Positions 48,259 to 56,882 of a stretch of DNA of 64,000 bases are shown one piece after another. The notes under the pieces are model-generated. The model searched no databases. It worked only from the letters and a program-made list of their open reading frames with translations, and was not told the origin of the DNA. Source of the DNA: Alcaligenes sp. SDU_A2 (GTDB taxonomy: Bacteria > Pseudomonadota > Gammaproteobacteria > Burkholderiales > Burkholderiaceae_B); the NCBI RefSeq assembly GCF_038237375.1, contig NZ_CP151273.1, forward strand, positions 2,914,001 through 2,978,000, in the 5' to 3' direction. Within the stretch, counting starts at the first letter, position 1; each line of letters opens with the position of its first letter. The translations under genes and the position numbers were made by a program.

Positions 48259-49937
48259 CGGTTCATCCCCGCTTACGCGGGGAACACACAAACGAGGGGC
48301 TGCCGACAACGCGCAGTCGCGGTTCATCCCCGCTTACGCGGGGAACACCAAGGCGGGGCTACTCAAGACCGACTCTATCTCGGTTCATCCCCGCTTACGC
48401 GGGGAACACGTGAGCATGCCAAGCAGGGCCACACCCAACGCCGGTTCATCCCCGCTTACGCGGGGAACACTTTGCTGATCAGGCCGGTATGGCCGTGGGT
48501 GACGGTTCATCCCCGCTTACGCGGGGAACACACCGCCATAGTAACCCTGGCGGATAAACATTTCGGTTCATCCCCGCTTACGCGGGGAACACCTATCTCG
48601 GGCGCTCAAGGAAAAGTCTTGGACCTGGTTCATCCCCGCTTACGCGGGGAACACCGTAGACTTTGGTCAAGGCCGTGGCGGTATTCCCGGTTCATCCCCG
48701 CTTACGCGGGGAACACCGTAGACTTTGGTCAAGGCCGTGGCGGTATTCCCGGTTCATCCCCGCTTACGCGGGGAACACAACTTGGCTAGCTGATCTTGTG
48801 AGCGCGTCAGCGGTTCATCCCCGCTTACGCGGGGAACACCCCTCTGGCACATCTACGGCCACCACTATGCGCGGTTCATCCCCGCTTACGCGGGGAACAC
48901 ATTTCCATCACGGTAAACCCGACCTGGGCACACGGTTCATCCCCGCTTACGCGGGGAACACGGTATGTACTAGGCGTGTACGCGATGTGGTAGCGGTTCA
49001 TCCCCGCTTACGCGGGGAACACGCCGAACCGCTCACACAGCGCGAAGCGGAAATCGGTTCATCCCCGCTTACGCGGGGAACACCAATACCTGGTTCAAGC
49101 AGATGACGCCGCGCCTGGTTCATCCCCGCTTACGCGGGGAACACCACGTAAGAAAATCCGCTCATGGCTCCACCCCCGGTTCATCCCCGCTTACGCGGGG
49201 AACACAGGGTCGGCGTCAGGTATTTCGTAGTCGCCCACGGTTCATCCCCGCTTACGCGGGGAACACGAACGCCTGCGCCGTATGTCCGAAATGGTACCCG
49301 GTTCATCCCCGCTTACGCGGGGAACACCCATACTGGCGGGTCGGCTTCCGTTGCGCAAACGGTTCATCCCCGCTTACGCGGGGAACACTTCGCCAGGTTC
49401 TTGCGCATCTCGTCCAAGCCCGGTTCATCCCCGCTTACGCGGGGAACACTCTTCCCTGGCAATGGTGGAGTCATGATGCAGCGGTTCATCCCCGCTTACG
49501 CGGGGAACACGATCTCAAACTGGAACGGGTAGGCGGTATCCCCGGTTCATCCCCGCTTACGCGGGGAACACTTTTGCTCAGCACCTACAAAGTCGAGAAA
49601 TTGCGGTTCATCCCCGCTTACGCGGGGAACACAAGTGGCGGCTGCCCTCAGCAAAGGTAAATTCCGGTTCATCCCCGCTTACGCGGGGAACACCGCAAAA
49701 GCACCGGGTTAAACCAATTGACCTGCGGTTCATCCCCGCTTACGCGGGGAACACCCGCTAACCAATATGACCTATTTGGCCAGACCCGGTTCATCCCCGC
49801 TTACGCGGGGAACACGCATCAGCCAAACGCGGGTCTACAACAACATCCGGTTCATCCCCGCTTACGCGGGGAACACGTTACCAGCAATTGTGGACGTATC
49901 TTTTTTACCGGTTCATCCCCGCTTACGCGGGGAACAC
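48259..49937 (-). CRISPR. Type I-E CRISPR array, 28 repeats and 27 spacers, no cas genes in window
   Basis: Twenty-eight 29-nt repeats with the stem CCCCGCTTACGCGGGG, beginning CGGTTCAT and ending GAACAC on the plus strand; the unit is 61 bp, or 62 bp in three consecutive units from 48565 to 48751. Read on the minus strand the repeat starts GTGTTCCCCGCG and ends GATGAACCG, the type I-E form with the 5' handle ATGAACCG. The A+T-rich leader at 49938 fits that direction. The outermost base varies (T instead of C before 48627 and 49117), as expected for the PAM-derived base. The spacers at 48655 and 48717 are identical. No cas gene lies on either side. Confidence 0.98.
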
Positions 49938-50050
49938 TCTAAAAACAAACCATTGATTTCAATAGAAAAATACCAGACCAGATTTTCCACCAAAAAAACA
50001 ACTGATTCCGCCGCCTGCTTTCTACCTGCTTTGCAAGGTCACCGATGTTA
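49938..50050 (-). promoter_or_regulatory. CRISPR leader
   Basis: The first 75 bp beyond the last repeat are strongly A+T-rich (AAAAACAAACC..., then GAAAAATACC and CCAAAAAAAC), unlike the surrounding G+C-rich DNA. The array end, the direction of the repeat and the decayed trailer on the other side all mark this as the leader carrying the array promoter. The rest of 50051-50231 shows nothing else I recognise. Confidence 0.85.
49946..49958 (-). promoter_or_regulatory. IHF-binding consensus in CRISPR leader
   Basis: The minus strand reads AATCAATGGTTTG, a full match to WATCAANNNNTTR, 8 bp from the leader-repeat junction. In E. coli type I-E, IHF binding at this distance is needed for Cas1-Cas2 to insert new spacers. 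Confidence 0.75.
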
Positions 50051-50231
50051 TTAGAGCACGCCACCTACTCCCCCAGAGCTTTTAGGCATTGCCACCCGTA
50101 ACCGATCAGGTAATATTATTCTCGACATAAAAACACACAGCGGGTAACAGACTGACCGGCGGTTCAGGTTCAGCCGTCACCCATCGCATTCGTCTTGTTG
50201 CTCTTTGCCCTACGACCTTACACTGAGGCCT

Positions 50232-51044
50232 ATGTCCAGCAAAAACGAAACTCAAGCCGAATTCACCAGCAGCCTGTCGCTGCGCACCGGCGAACATACC
50301 TGGGGCAGCGCACGGCGCATGACGCTGCTGGCAGCCATTGGTGAGCACGGCTCGATCTCGGCCGCCGCACGCAGCATAGACATCAGCTACAAGGCTGCCT
50401 GGGACGCCATCGACATCATGAACAACATGGCCGGCGAACCCCTGGTGCTGCGCAGCACCGGCGGCCATCGCGGCGGCGGCGCTACGCTCACGCCCAAAGC
50501 ACAAGAACTGCTGGATCTTTACCAGACCTACGACCGGCTGCACCAACGCTTCATGGCGCGTATCGGGCGCTTGATGCCCACAGCAGCCACCCAAATGGAG
50601 CTACTCCAAACCATGATGCTGCAAACCTCCGCCCGCAACCAACTCCCCGGCATCGTCACCGCCGTCAAGACCGGTGCCGTCAACGACGAAATCCATCTGG
50701 ACATCGGCCAGGGACAAAGCGTGGTGGCATCCATCACACGCGAAAGCACCGAGAACCTGGGCATACGCGAAGGGCAGAAAGTACTGGCCTTTCTAAAAGC
50801 TTCGTCCATCATGATCGGCACCACGGACACACGCACCAGCCTGTCGGCCCGCAATCAGTTGCCCGGCACCATTACGCAAGTGATCCCCGGCGCGGTCAAT
50901 GCCGAAGTACGGCTGGAGCTGCCGCAAGGCCTGGCGCTGACGGCGACCATTACCCTGGACAGCACGCAACGCCTGCAGCTGGAAGTCGGCCAGCAAGCCT
51001 ACGCCTTGTTCAAAGCGTCCAGCGTCATGATTGCAACGGTATAA
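50232..51044 (+). CDS. modE: Molybdate-responsive regulator ModE
   Basis: A 270-residue protein. The winged-helix DNA-binding domain (about 15-110) contains AIGEHGSISAAARSIDISYKAAWDAIDIMN and RSTGGHRGGGATLT. It is followed by two TOBE/Mop domains, each beginning SARNQLPGT/I and ending FLKASSIMI or FKASSVMI, which bind molybdate. The ATG at 50232 has GAGG ahead; an earlier TTG lacks one. It is convergent with modC, the two reading frames overlapping by 20 bp. It is expected to repress modABC when molybdate is plentiful. Confidence 0.95.
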   Translation: MSSKNETQAEFTSSLSLRTGEHTWGSARRMTLLAAIGEHGSISAAARSIDISYKAAWDAIDIMNNMAGEPLVLRSTGGHRGGGATLTPKAQELLDLYQTYDRLHQRFMARIGRLMPTAATQMELLQTMMLQTSARNQLPGIVTAVKTGAVNDEIHLDIGQGQSVVASITRESTENLGIREGQKVLAFLKASSIMIGTTDTRTSLSARNQLPGTITQVIPGAVNAEVRLELPQGLALTATITLDSTQRLQLEVGQQAYALFKASSVMIATV

Positions 51045-51750
51045 GATCCAACTGGTGCGATGGGTCCAGCTCGTCAGCGGGGCAGCAATCCACAATACGT
51101 CCATCGCGGATGCGATAGACCTCTTGCGCCAGCACGCGGGCATCTTCCGGATCGTGAGTGATCAGGATGGTGGGAATATCGAGCTGCCTTTGCAACTGGG
51201 CCAGTTCGGCCCGCAAACGGATGCGCAAGTCCTGATCCAGCGCGGCCAAAGGCTCGTCCAGCAGCAAGATCTCGGGTTCCACAGCCAGCGCCCGCGCCAG
51301 TGCGCAGCGCTGCTTTTGCCCGCCCGACAATTCTGACGGGTAGCTATCGAGCACCGGCTCGAGCTCGAAGGCCCGCGCCCAGCGCTGTGCCGGCGCAGGT
51401 AAATCCTGCACACGCCGGTTAAACCAACCGGTGTTAAGTCCAAAACAGATATTCTGGGCCGCCGTCAGATGCGGAAACAGGCCGTAATCCTGGAAAAGAT
51501 ACGCAACACGCCGCTGACGCGGTTTCAGATCCACGCCCTGCTGCGAATCAAAATAGACCCGGCCATTAATGCTGATGCGCCCATGATCGGGCTTGAGCAG
51601 ACCAGCGACACTTTGCACGGTCAGGGACTTGCCCGATCCCGACGGGCCATACAGGGCAATATGCCGAACATCGGTCTGTATATCGATATCCAGCGTGAAC
51701 TGACGCGCCTGGGACTGCACGGTGCGCTGTATGGACAAGGTCAGGCTCAT
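51025..51750 (-). CDS. modC: Molybdate ABC transporter ATP-binding protein, lacks TOBE domain
   Basis: A 241-residue ATPase: Walker A GPSGSGKSL (Leu in place of the usual Thr/Ser), signature LSGGQKQR, Walker B ILLLDEPLAALD and ITHDPEDA. E. coli ModC is about 350 residues because of a C-terminal TOBE/Mop domain; here the protein stops soon after the ATPase domain. The start MSLTLSIQ at 51750 overlaps the end of modB by 4 bases. Confidence 0.92.
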   Translation of the reverse strand: MSLTLSIQRTVQSQARQFTLDIDIQTDVRHIALYGPSGSGKSLTVQSVAGLLKPDHGRISINGRVYFDSQQGVDLKPRQRRVAYLFQDYGLFPHLTAAQNICFGLNTGWFNRRVQDLPAPAQRWARAFELEPVLDSYPSELSGGQKQRCALARALAVEPEILLLDEPLAALDQDLRIRLRAELAQLQRQLDIPTILITHDPEDARVLAQEVYRIRDGRIVDCCPADELDPSHQLDLIPLQS

Positions 51751-52427
51751 TGCACACTCCGCCGGCGTCGCACATGTCGCGGCGACAAGGCGCTGGCGCT
51801 CCACAGCACCAGCACACAGGTTATCGAAATAACAGCCACCAGCACCAGCGCCTGACTGTCCTCGCCGGCCTGCACGGCCTCGTAGATGGCGATGGACATG
51901 GTCTGGGTCCGACCCGGTATGCTGCCTGCGATCATCAAGGTTGCCCCGAATTCGCCCAGAGCACGCGCAAAAGCCAATAGAATGCCCGCAAGAATGCCAC
52001 GCGCCGCCAAAGGCAGACTGACACGAAAAAAGACTGCCATAGGCGTTAAGCCCAGCACATGCGCGGCGCTTTCCAGCCGGACATCCACATCTTCAAAAGC
52101 CGCGCGCGCCGCTTTCAGAATCATGGGAAAGGCCACGACCGTCGCGGCGATGACCGCGCCTTGCCAGGTAAAGACCAGCTCGATGCCGAACTGCGACAGC
52201 CACTGTCCGAACGGGCTGCGCCGCCCGAACAGCACCAGCAGATAATAGCCGATGACGGTGGGCGGCAACACCATGGGCAAGGTCAGGATGGAGTCGATCA
52301 GATCACACCAGCGCGACTCCCACCGCGACAGCCCATACGCTACCGCAATGCCCAGCACACAAGCAAACAAGGTCGCCCAACCGGCGACCTTGAGTGACAA
52401 CCAGAGAGGAATCCAGATTGTAGTCAT
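51747..52427 (-). CDS. modB: Molybdate ABC transporter permease ModB
   Basis: A 226-residue inner-membrane permease with five helices. LPMVLPPTVIGYYLLVLFGRRSPFG and the coupling loop ESAAHVLGLTPMAVFFRVSLPLAARG are ModB-type. It lies 18 bp behind modA and overlaps modC. Confidence 0.96.
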   Translation of the reverse strand: MTTIWIPLWLSLKVAGWATLFACVLGIAVAYGLSRWESRWCDLIDSILTLPMVLPPTVIGYYLLVLFGRRSPFGQWLSQFGIELVFTWQGAVIAATVVAFPMILKAARAAFEDVDVRLESAAHVLGLTPMAVFFRVSLPLAARGILAGILLAFARALGEFGATLMIAGSIPGRTQTMSIAIYEAVQAGEDSQALVLVAVISITCVLVLWSASALSPRHVRRRRSVQ

Positions 52428-52445
52428 CCCGTCCTTACGTAACGA

Positions 52446-53195
52446 TCAGGGTTTGGCAAAACCATATTTTGCCAGCACTTGCTGCCCTGTTTCGGAAAGA
52501 ACGAAATCCTGGAAAGCCTGGGCCTTGTCATTGCGCCCTTCGCGCTTGACCAAAGCGATCGGATAGGTGACCGGCTCGGTCGTCTTGAGCGTTTCCAGAA
52601 CAGTGACCTTGTCCTTCATGATAGCGGCATCGGTAGCGAACACAAAACCGGCCTCGACCTCGCCGCGCGACACATAATCGAGCACCTGGCGCACGTTCTG
52701 CCCCAGGATCTCGCGCTGCTTGACCGCTTCCCACTGCCCTGCCTTTTCCAGGGCGGCTTGCGTGTAACGGCCCACAGGAACGGTGGCTGGATTGCCAATG
52801 GCGACGCGCTTGACCTCGGGCTTGCCCAGATCGCCGGCATTGCCGACCTTGGCAGGGTTGTCGGTAGGCACAACCAGCACCACCTGATTCTGTACAAAGT
52901 TCTTGCGGGTGGCCGGATCGACCACCTTGGCCTCTTCGGCCTTGTTCATCGCTTTCTGGTCAGCCGAGGCGAACACATCCACCGGTGCGCCGTTAACGAT
53001 CTGCTGCAGCAGCACATCCGATGCGGCAAAGCTGGTCAGCACCTTGGTGCCAGGATGCTTGGCCTCGAACTGGGTAGCCAGATCCTTAAAGGCATTGGTC
53101 AGGCTGGCGGCAGCGGCCACCACCAGTTCGTCTGCCTGGGCGGTGCCTTGCACCAGCAAGGCCAGAGCAGCGGCCGACAATACGCGTTTGAACAT
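52446..53195 (-). CDS. modA: Periplasmic molybdate-binding protein ModA
   Basis: A 249-residue protein. Signal peptide MFKRVLSAAALALLVQGTAQA is followed by DELVVAAAASLTNAFKDLA, TSFAASDVLLQQI and APVDVFASADQKAM, the oxyanion site of ModA. GAGGAG precedes ATG 53195. It is the first gene of modABC; the ModE box lies 46 bp upstream. Confidence 0.97.
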   Translation of the reverse strand: MFKRVLSAAALALLVQGTAQADELVVAAAASLTNAFKDLATQFEAKHPGTKVLTSFAASDVLLQQIVNGAPVDVFASADQKAMNKAEEAKVVDPATRKNFVQNQVVLVVPTDNPAKVGNAGDLGKPEVKRVAIGNPATVPVGRYTQAALEKAGQWEAVKQREILGQNVRQVLDYVSRGEVEAGFVFATDAAIMKDKVTVLETLKTTEPVTYPIALVKREGRNDKAQAFQDFVLSETGQQVLAKYGFAKP

Positions 53196-53240
53196 GGTTT
53201 TCTCCTCGTGAACAGGCAATGCCCGATAAGTGCAATCAGG

Positions 53241-53264
53241 AAATATATATAGGTATATAGCGAT
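53241..53264 (-). promoter_or_regulatory. ModE-binding site upstream of modA
   Basis: ATATA-N7-ATATA (53243-53259), bordered by GCGAT on one side, matches the ModE operator TATAT-N7-TAYAT with its CG-containing edge. It sits 46 bp before the modA ATG and 107 bp before the xerD ATG, so repression could touch either. Confidence 0.82.
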
Positions 53265-53370
53265 GGTCAATCCGCCATCGGGAATATCCTCATCATCGCT
53301 CGGTGATAGCATAGGCAGAAAACCGAATGGAGGGCCGCTATCCTCTGCCTCCAACTCTTTGCCCCAGCCC

Positions 53371-54264
53371 ATGACTCCTTCCCGCATTGACGATTTCATT
53401 GCCATGCTCTGGCTACAAGATGGCCTGGCCGCCAATACACAGCAAGCGTATCGCCAGGATCTGGAGCGGCTGGCCGAATGGGCGCAGTCCAGGCGGCCGG
53501 ATACCCCGCTCGAACAACTGGCTACCACTGACCTACAAGACTGGATGGCCAGCCAAGCCACCGACACCAAGGCCAGCACCGCCAACCGCCGTCTGGCCAC
53601 GCTGCGCCGTTTTTACGATTGGGTCTTGCGCGAAGGCCTGCGCCAGGACGACCCCTGCCTGGAACTGAGCGGTGCCCGCCAGGCCCCTCGCATGCCGCAT
53701 ACCTTGTCCGAGGAGCAGGTGGAACACCTGCTGGCGGCCCCCGACCCCCACACAGAACTGGGCCTGCGCGACCGCTGCATGCTCGAGACGCTGTACGCCA
53801 CAGGCCTGCGCGTAAGCGAACTGACCGAACTGCCCGTGCAGAACCTGAGCCTGAGCGACGGCATTGTGCGTATAGACCAAGGCAAGGGCGGCAAAGACAG
53901 ACTGGTTCCGCTGGGACAAGAAGCCCTGCACTGGATCAATTGGTATCTGCAGCAATCCCGCCCAGCCCTGCTCGGCCAGCGCCGCAGCGACTTCCTGTTC
54001 ATCACCGGACGCGGCACCTGCATGACGCGTCAGTCGTTCTGGCTGATCGTCAAAAAATACGCTGCGCGGGCAGGCATTCAAGCTCCTTTGTCGCCCCATG
54101 TGTTGCGCCATGCCTTTGCCACCCACCTGCTCAATCACGGCGCGGACCTGCGCGTCGTCCAGATGCTGTTGGGCCATGCGGACATTTCGACGACGCAGAT
54201 TTATACTCATGTGGCCCGTGAACGCCTGAAAGCGTTACACGCCGCCCACCACCCGCGCGCCTAG
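53371..54264 (+). CDS. xerD: Site-specific tyrosine recombinase XerD
   Basis: A 297-residue recombinase that resolves chromosome dimers at dif with XerC. The SAM-like N-terminal domain begins DDFIAMLWLQDGLAANTQQAYRQDL. The catalytic domain has R in LYATGLRVSEL, K in GKGGKDRLVP, HVLRHAFATHLL, GHADISTTQIYTH. The ATG at 53371 fits the XerD length (298 in E. coli). The earlier in-frame start at 53230 would add an unrelated stretch across the ModE box. Confidence 0.96.
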   Translation: MTPSRIDDFIAMLWLQDGLAANTQQAYRQDLERLAEWAQSRRPDTPLEQLATTDLQDWMASQATDTKASTANRRLATLRRFYDWVLREGLRQDDPCLELSGARQAPRMPHTLSEEQVEHLLAAPDPHTELGLRDRCMLETLYATGLRVSELTELPVQNLSLSDGIVRIDQGKGGKDRLVPLGQEALHWINWYLQQSRPALLGQRRSDFLFITGRGTCMTRQSFWLIVKKYAARAGIQAPLSPHVLRHAFATHLLNHGADLRVVQMLLGHADISTTQIYTHVARERLKALHAAHHPRA

Positions 54265-54280
54265 ACGCGCCCTGTTCATC

Positions 54281-54775
54281 ATGGCCAAAGAAAAACACGT
54301 CAGTGAAACGCCCGCCACCCAGTGGCTGCGCAAACAAAACATACCCTTTACCGAACACAGCTACGAGTACATCGATCACGGCGGTGCCGGCGAAGCGGCA
54401 CGCCAGCTAGGACTAGATCCCCACCAGGTCGCCAAGACCTTGATCATGGAAGACGAGAACGCCAAACCCTTGATCATCGTCATGCATGGCGACCGGGAAG
54501 TCTCCACCAAGAATCTGGCTCGCCAGACCGGAGCCAAGAAAATAGCCCCCTGCAAGCCCGAGGTCGCCCAGCGTCACTCCGGCTATATGGTCGGCGGCAC
54601 CTCGCCTTTTGCCACCCGCAAAGCCATGCCGATCTGGATCGAAGCCGAACTGCTGGATTACGACACCATCTACGTGAATGGCGGACGGCGCGGCTATCTG
54701 GTCGGCGTGTCGCCGCAAGCCCTGGTCGACACGCTGAAAGCCCGCAGCGTCCAGGCCAGCCTGGACAAAACCTGA
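54281..54775 (+). CDS. ybaK: Cys-tRNA(Pro)/Cys-tRNA(Cys) deacylase YbaK
   Basis: A 164-residue editing enzyme that removes cysteine mistakenly attached to tRNA-Pro. The YbaK fold includes the conserved lysine in AKTLIME, NLARQTGAKKIAP, GYMVGGTSPFATRKAMP and YVNGGRRGYLVGVSP. It follows xerD by 16 bp and is likely cotranscribed. Two identical tRNA-Pro genes lie at the left end of the window, which is coincidental as far as can be seen. Confidence 0.94.
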   Translation: MAKEKHVSETPATQWLRKQNIPFTEHSYEYIDHGGAGEAARQLGLDPHQVAKTLIMEDENAKPLIIVMHGDREVSTKNLARQTGAKKIAPCKPEVAQRHSGYMVGGTSPFATRKAMPIWIEAELLDYDTIYVNGGRRGYLVGVSPQALVDTLKARSVQASLDKT

Positions 54776-54897
54776 TCACCCCCATTCCCTGCTTTTGTCG
54801 ACGGCAAACGTACGCCGTATGAGCCACTTGCCCCTCTCTCTTGGCCCGTCACCACCTTTCACCAGATAATTGACGCCTAAATATAAGAGGGGGCTTC

Positions 54898-56109
54898 ATG
54901 TTTCAATCTTTGCGCCAACCCGGGGTGATGGTCATCGCCCTGGCGGCCGCCGGCATTCTGATGGTGACAATGGGGATACGGCAGTCGTTCGGACTGTTCA
55001 TCCACCCTATCGACAAAAGCACTGGCATGGGCATTATGTCCATCAGTTTCGCGATGGCCGTCGGGCAACTGGCCTGGGGTGCCATTCAGCCTATTGCCGG
55101 TGCCTGCGCCGATCGCTGGGGGCCGGACCGGGTGCTGGCGGCCGGACTGCTTATTTTGGCGCTGGGCTGCGCCGCCACCCCGTTTATCGGCACTGGCCTG
55201 GGCCTGACGGTCACCTTGGGTCTGCTGGCCAATATCGGCGCAGGCGCAGGCAGTTTTTCCACCCTGATCGGTGCAGCTGCGCAGCGCCTGCCGGACCATG
55301 CTCGTGGTCAGGCCTCCGGCTTGATCAACGCGGGGGGCTCGTTCGGCCAATTCGTCTTTGCCCCCCTGGTCCAGAAACTGATTCAGCTGTTTGGCTGGAT
55401 GTCGGCCTTATGGGTGCTGGCGCTGACGGCACTGCTGACGTTGCCGCTGATCCGCAAGCTAAGCAGCGCCCACAACGTGCGCCCGGCCTCACATCCCACA
55501 GCAGCGCCCAGTAAGGGCTTGCGGCATGCCGTCAAAGAAGCGGCACAAGACCGCAGCTACCTGCTGCTGAACCTGGGCTTTTTCACCTGTGGATTCCACA
55601 TTGCCTTTCTGGTCACCCACCTGCCCGGCGAGATCGATCTGTGCGGCCTGCCGCCCTCGGTCGCCAGTTGGTCGCTGGCCTTGATCGGCCTGTCCAACAT
55701 CTTCGGCAGCATCGCCGCCGGCTCCTGGATCGCCCGCTATCGCAGCAAGCATGTCCTGGCCCTGATGTATGCCTCGCGCGCGCTGTTGATTATCTGGTAC
55801 TTGCTGATGCCCAAGACCGATTGGGTGTTCTACCTGTTTGCCATCGGCCTGGGCTTTACCTGGTTGGCGACGGTACCGCCGACGGCAGGCATCGTCGGTA
55901 AATTATTCGGCACCCGCTACCTGGCCACCCTTTTTGGCCTGACCCTGCTATCACACCAGATCGGCGGTTTTCTGGGGGCCTGGCTGGGCGGCATCGCCCT
56001 GACCGAGTTCGGCGACTACAGTTGGATGTGGTATGCCGACATCGCTCTGGCAGCGATGGCCGCTCTGGTAAACCTGCCTATACGCGAAGCCAAGATGCAG
56101 ACAGCCTAA
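54898..56109 (+). CDS. MFS transporter
   Basis: A 403-residue carrier with 12 predicted membrane segments. The first half has SFGLFIHPIDKSTGMGIMSISFAMAVGQLAWGAIQPIAGACADRWGPDRVL, the loop 2-3 region of this superfamily; the central loop begins near residue 195. The closest general type is the small-organic-anion group, but no substrate can be assigned. The ATG at 54898 has AAGAGGGGG upstream. It is a single gene with a good terminator. Confidence 0.9.
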   Translation: MFQSLRQPGVMVIALAAAGILMVTMGIRQSFGLFIHPIDKSTGMGIMSISFAMAVGQLAWGAIQPIAGACADRWGPDRVLAAGLLILALGCAATPFIGTGLGLTVTLGLLANIGAGAGSFSTLIGAAAQRLPDHARGQASGLINAGGSFGQFVFAPLVQKLIQLFGWMSALWVLALTALLTLPLIRKLSSAHNVRPASHPTAAPSKGLRHAVKEAAQDRSYLLLNLGFFTCGFHIAFLVTHLPGEIDLCGLPPSVASWSLALIGLSNIFGSIAAGSWIARYRSKHVLALMYASRALLIIWYLLMPKTDWVFYLFAIGLGFTWLATVPPTAGIVGKLFGTRYLATLFGLTLLSHQIGGFLGAWLGGIALTEFGDYSWMWYADIALAAMAALVNLPIREAKMQTA

Positions 56110-56120
56110 GCCGCCGAAAT

Positions 56121-56151
56121 ACAAACAGGCCGCGATTGCGGCCTGTTTTCA
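56121..56151 (+). terminator. Terminator of MFS gene
   Basis: The stem AACAGGCCGC/GCGGCCTGTT is followed by TTCA; A's precede the stem. Confidence 0.85.
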
Positions 56152-56169
56152 TTCGGGTAAAACCTGCGA

Positions 56170-56595
56170 TCACGTGGCACTGCTCGGCAAGCCGAACACC
56201 CGGTCAAAAGACCAACTGAAGCAAAACGAATAAAACAGAAAAAAGATCAGAATCGCTATTTCCATCTGCAAAGCGACCAAGAATCCGACCTGATACCACC
56301 ACATATACATAGGCACGATAAACAGGACCAGACCCGTCTCGAAGCTGATCGCATGCACACAGCGACGCAGCACGCTGCGCCCTTTGACTGCCTGGCGCGA
56401 CTCCCAGAATTCAAACAAGGTGTTGAACACATAGTTCCAGGCAATGGCCACCGCCGAAATCGCCACCGCGATAGGCACGGAATCGGACGTTGCCCCACCG
56501 GCAAAATACGCCAGCAGAAATGACGAAAAAACAATCGCGAAAAACTCAAACAAGCCCACGTACAACACGCGGCGTTTCCAACCCTGAAGTGTCAT
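56170..56595 (-). CDS. PACE-family (AceI-like) efflux protein
   Basis: A 141-residue protein of four helices consisting of two bacterial transmembrane pair (BTP) units: KRRVLYVGLFEFFAIVFSSFLLAYFAGG...WNYVFNTLFEFWESRQ and RCVHAISFETGLVLFIVPMYMWW. The conserved RR/E and FE motifs match AceI, which exports chlorhexidine and other biocides or polyamines. AGGG lies 6 bases before ATG 56595. Confidence 0.88.
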   Translation of the reverse strand: MTLQGWKRRVLYVGLFEFFAIVFSSFLLAYFAGGATSDSVPIAVAISAVAIAWNYVFNTLFEFWESRQAVKGRSVLRRCVHAISFETGLVLFIVPMYMWWYQVGFLVALQMEIAILIFFLFYSFCFSWSFDRVFGLPSSAT

Positions 56596-56674
56596 TGCAA
56601 CCCTGCGCTGCGCACGAACGCCGATTCTGGGCAGAAGCCCAGCTTGACGTACACACGCTGAAATCATGAAGGCA

Positions 56675-56749
56675 TGGCGGGCCCAGCAGGAATCGAACCT
56701 GCAATCTTCCCTTAGGAGGGGAAAGTTATATCCATTTAACTATGGGCCC
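56675..56749 (-). tRNA. tRNA-Arg(CCU)
   Basis: A 75-nt cloverleaf with encoded CCA on the minus strand. The acceptor stem GGGCCCA pairs with TGGGCCC, the anticodon loop CTCCTAA carries CCT, and GGTTCGATTCC forms the T arm. It starts a short gap between the PACE gene and the LysR gene. Confidence 0.96.
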
Positions 56750-56882
56750 GCAGCGGCATTGTCGTCTCTATCGACCACGATGCGCTGAAGAAAAGCAGGC
56801 GCAAAGTGTATCAGCTAGATGCATGCGAAGAAAGTCTCAAGCAAGAAACCATTCGCCGGCGGTTCAGGGCTTTCGCCTATGC

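Noticed and set aside
48472-50054. Several open frames translating as repeats of VHPRLRGEH and GSSPLTRGT
   Set aside because: These are translations of the CRISPR repeats in different frames and often appear in databases as false proteins.
53230-53370. N-terminal extension of XerD
   Set aside because: The added 47 residues match no XerD, cross the ModE operator and have no ribosome site; ATG 53371 gives the normal length.
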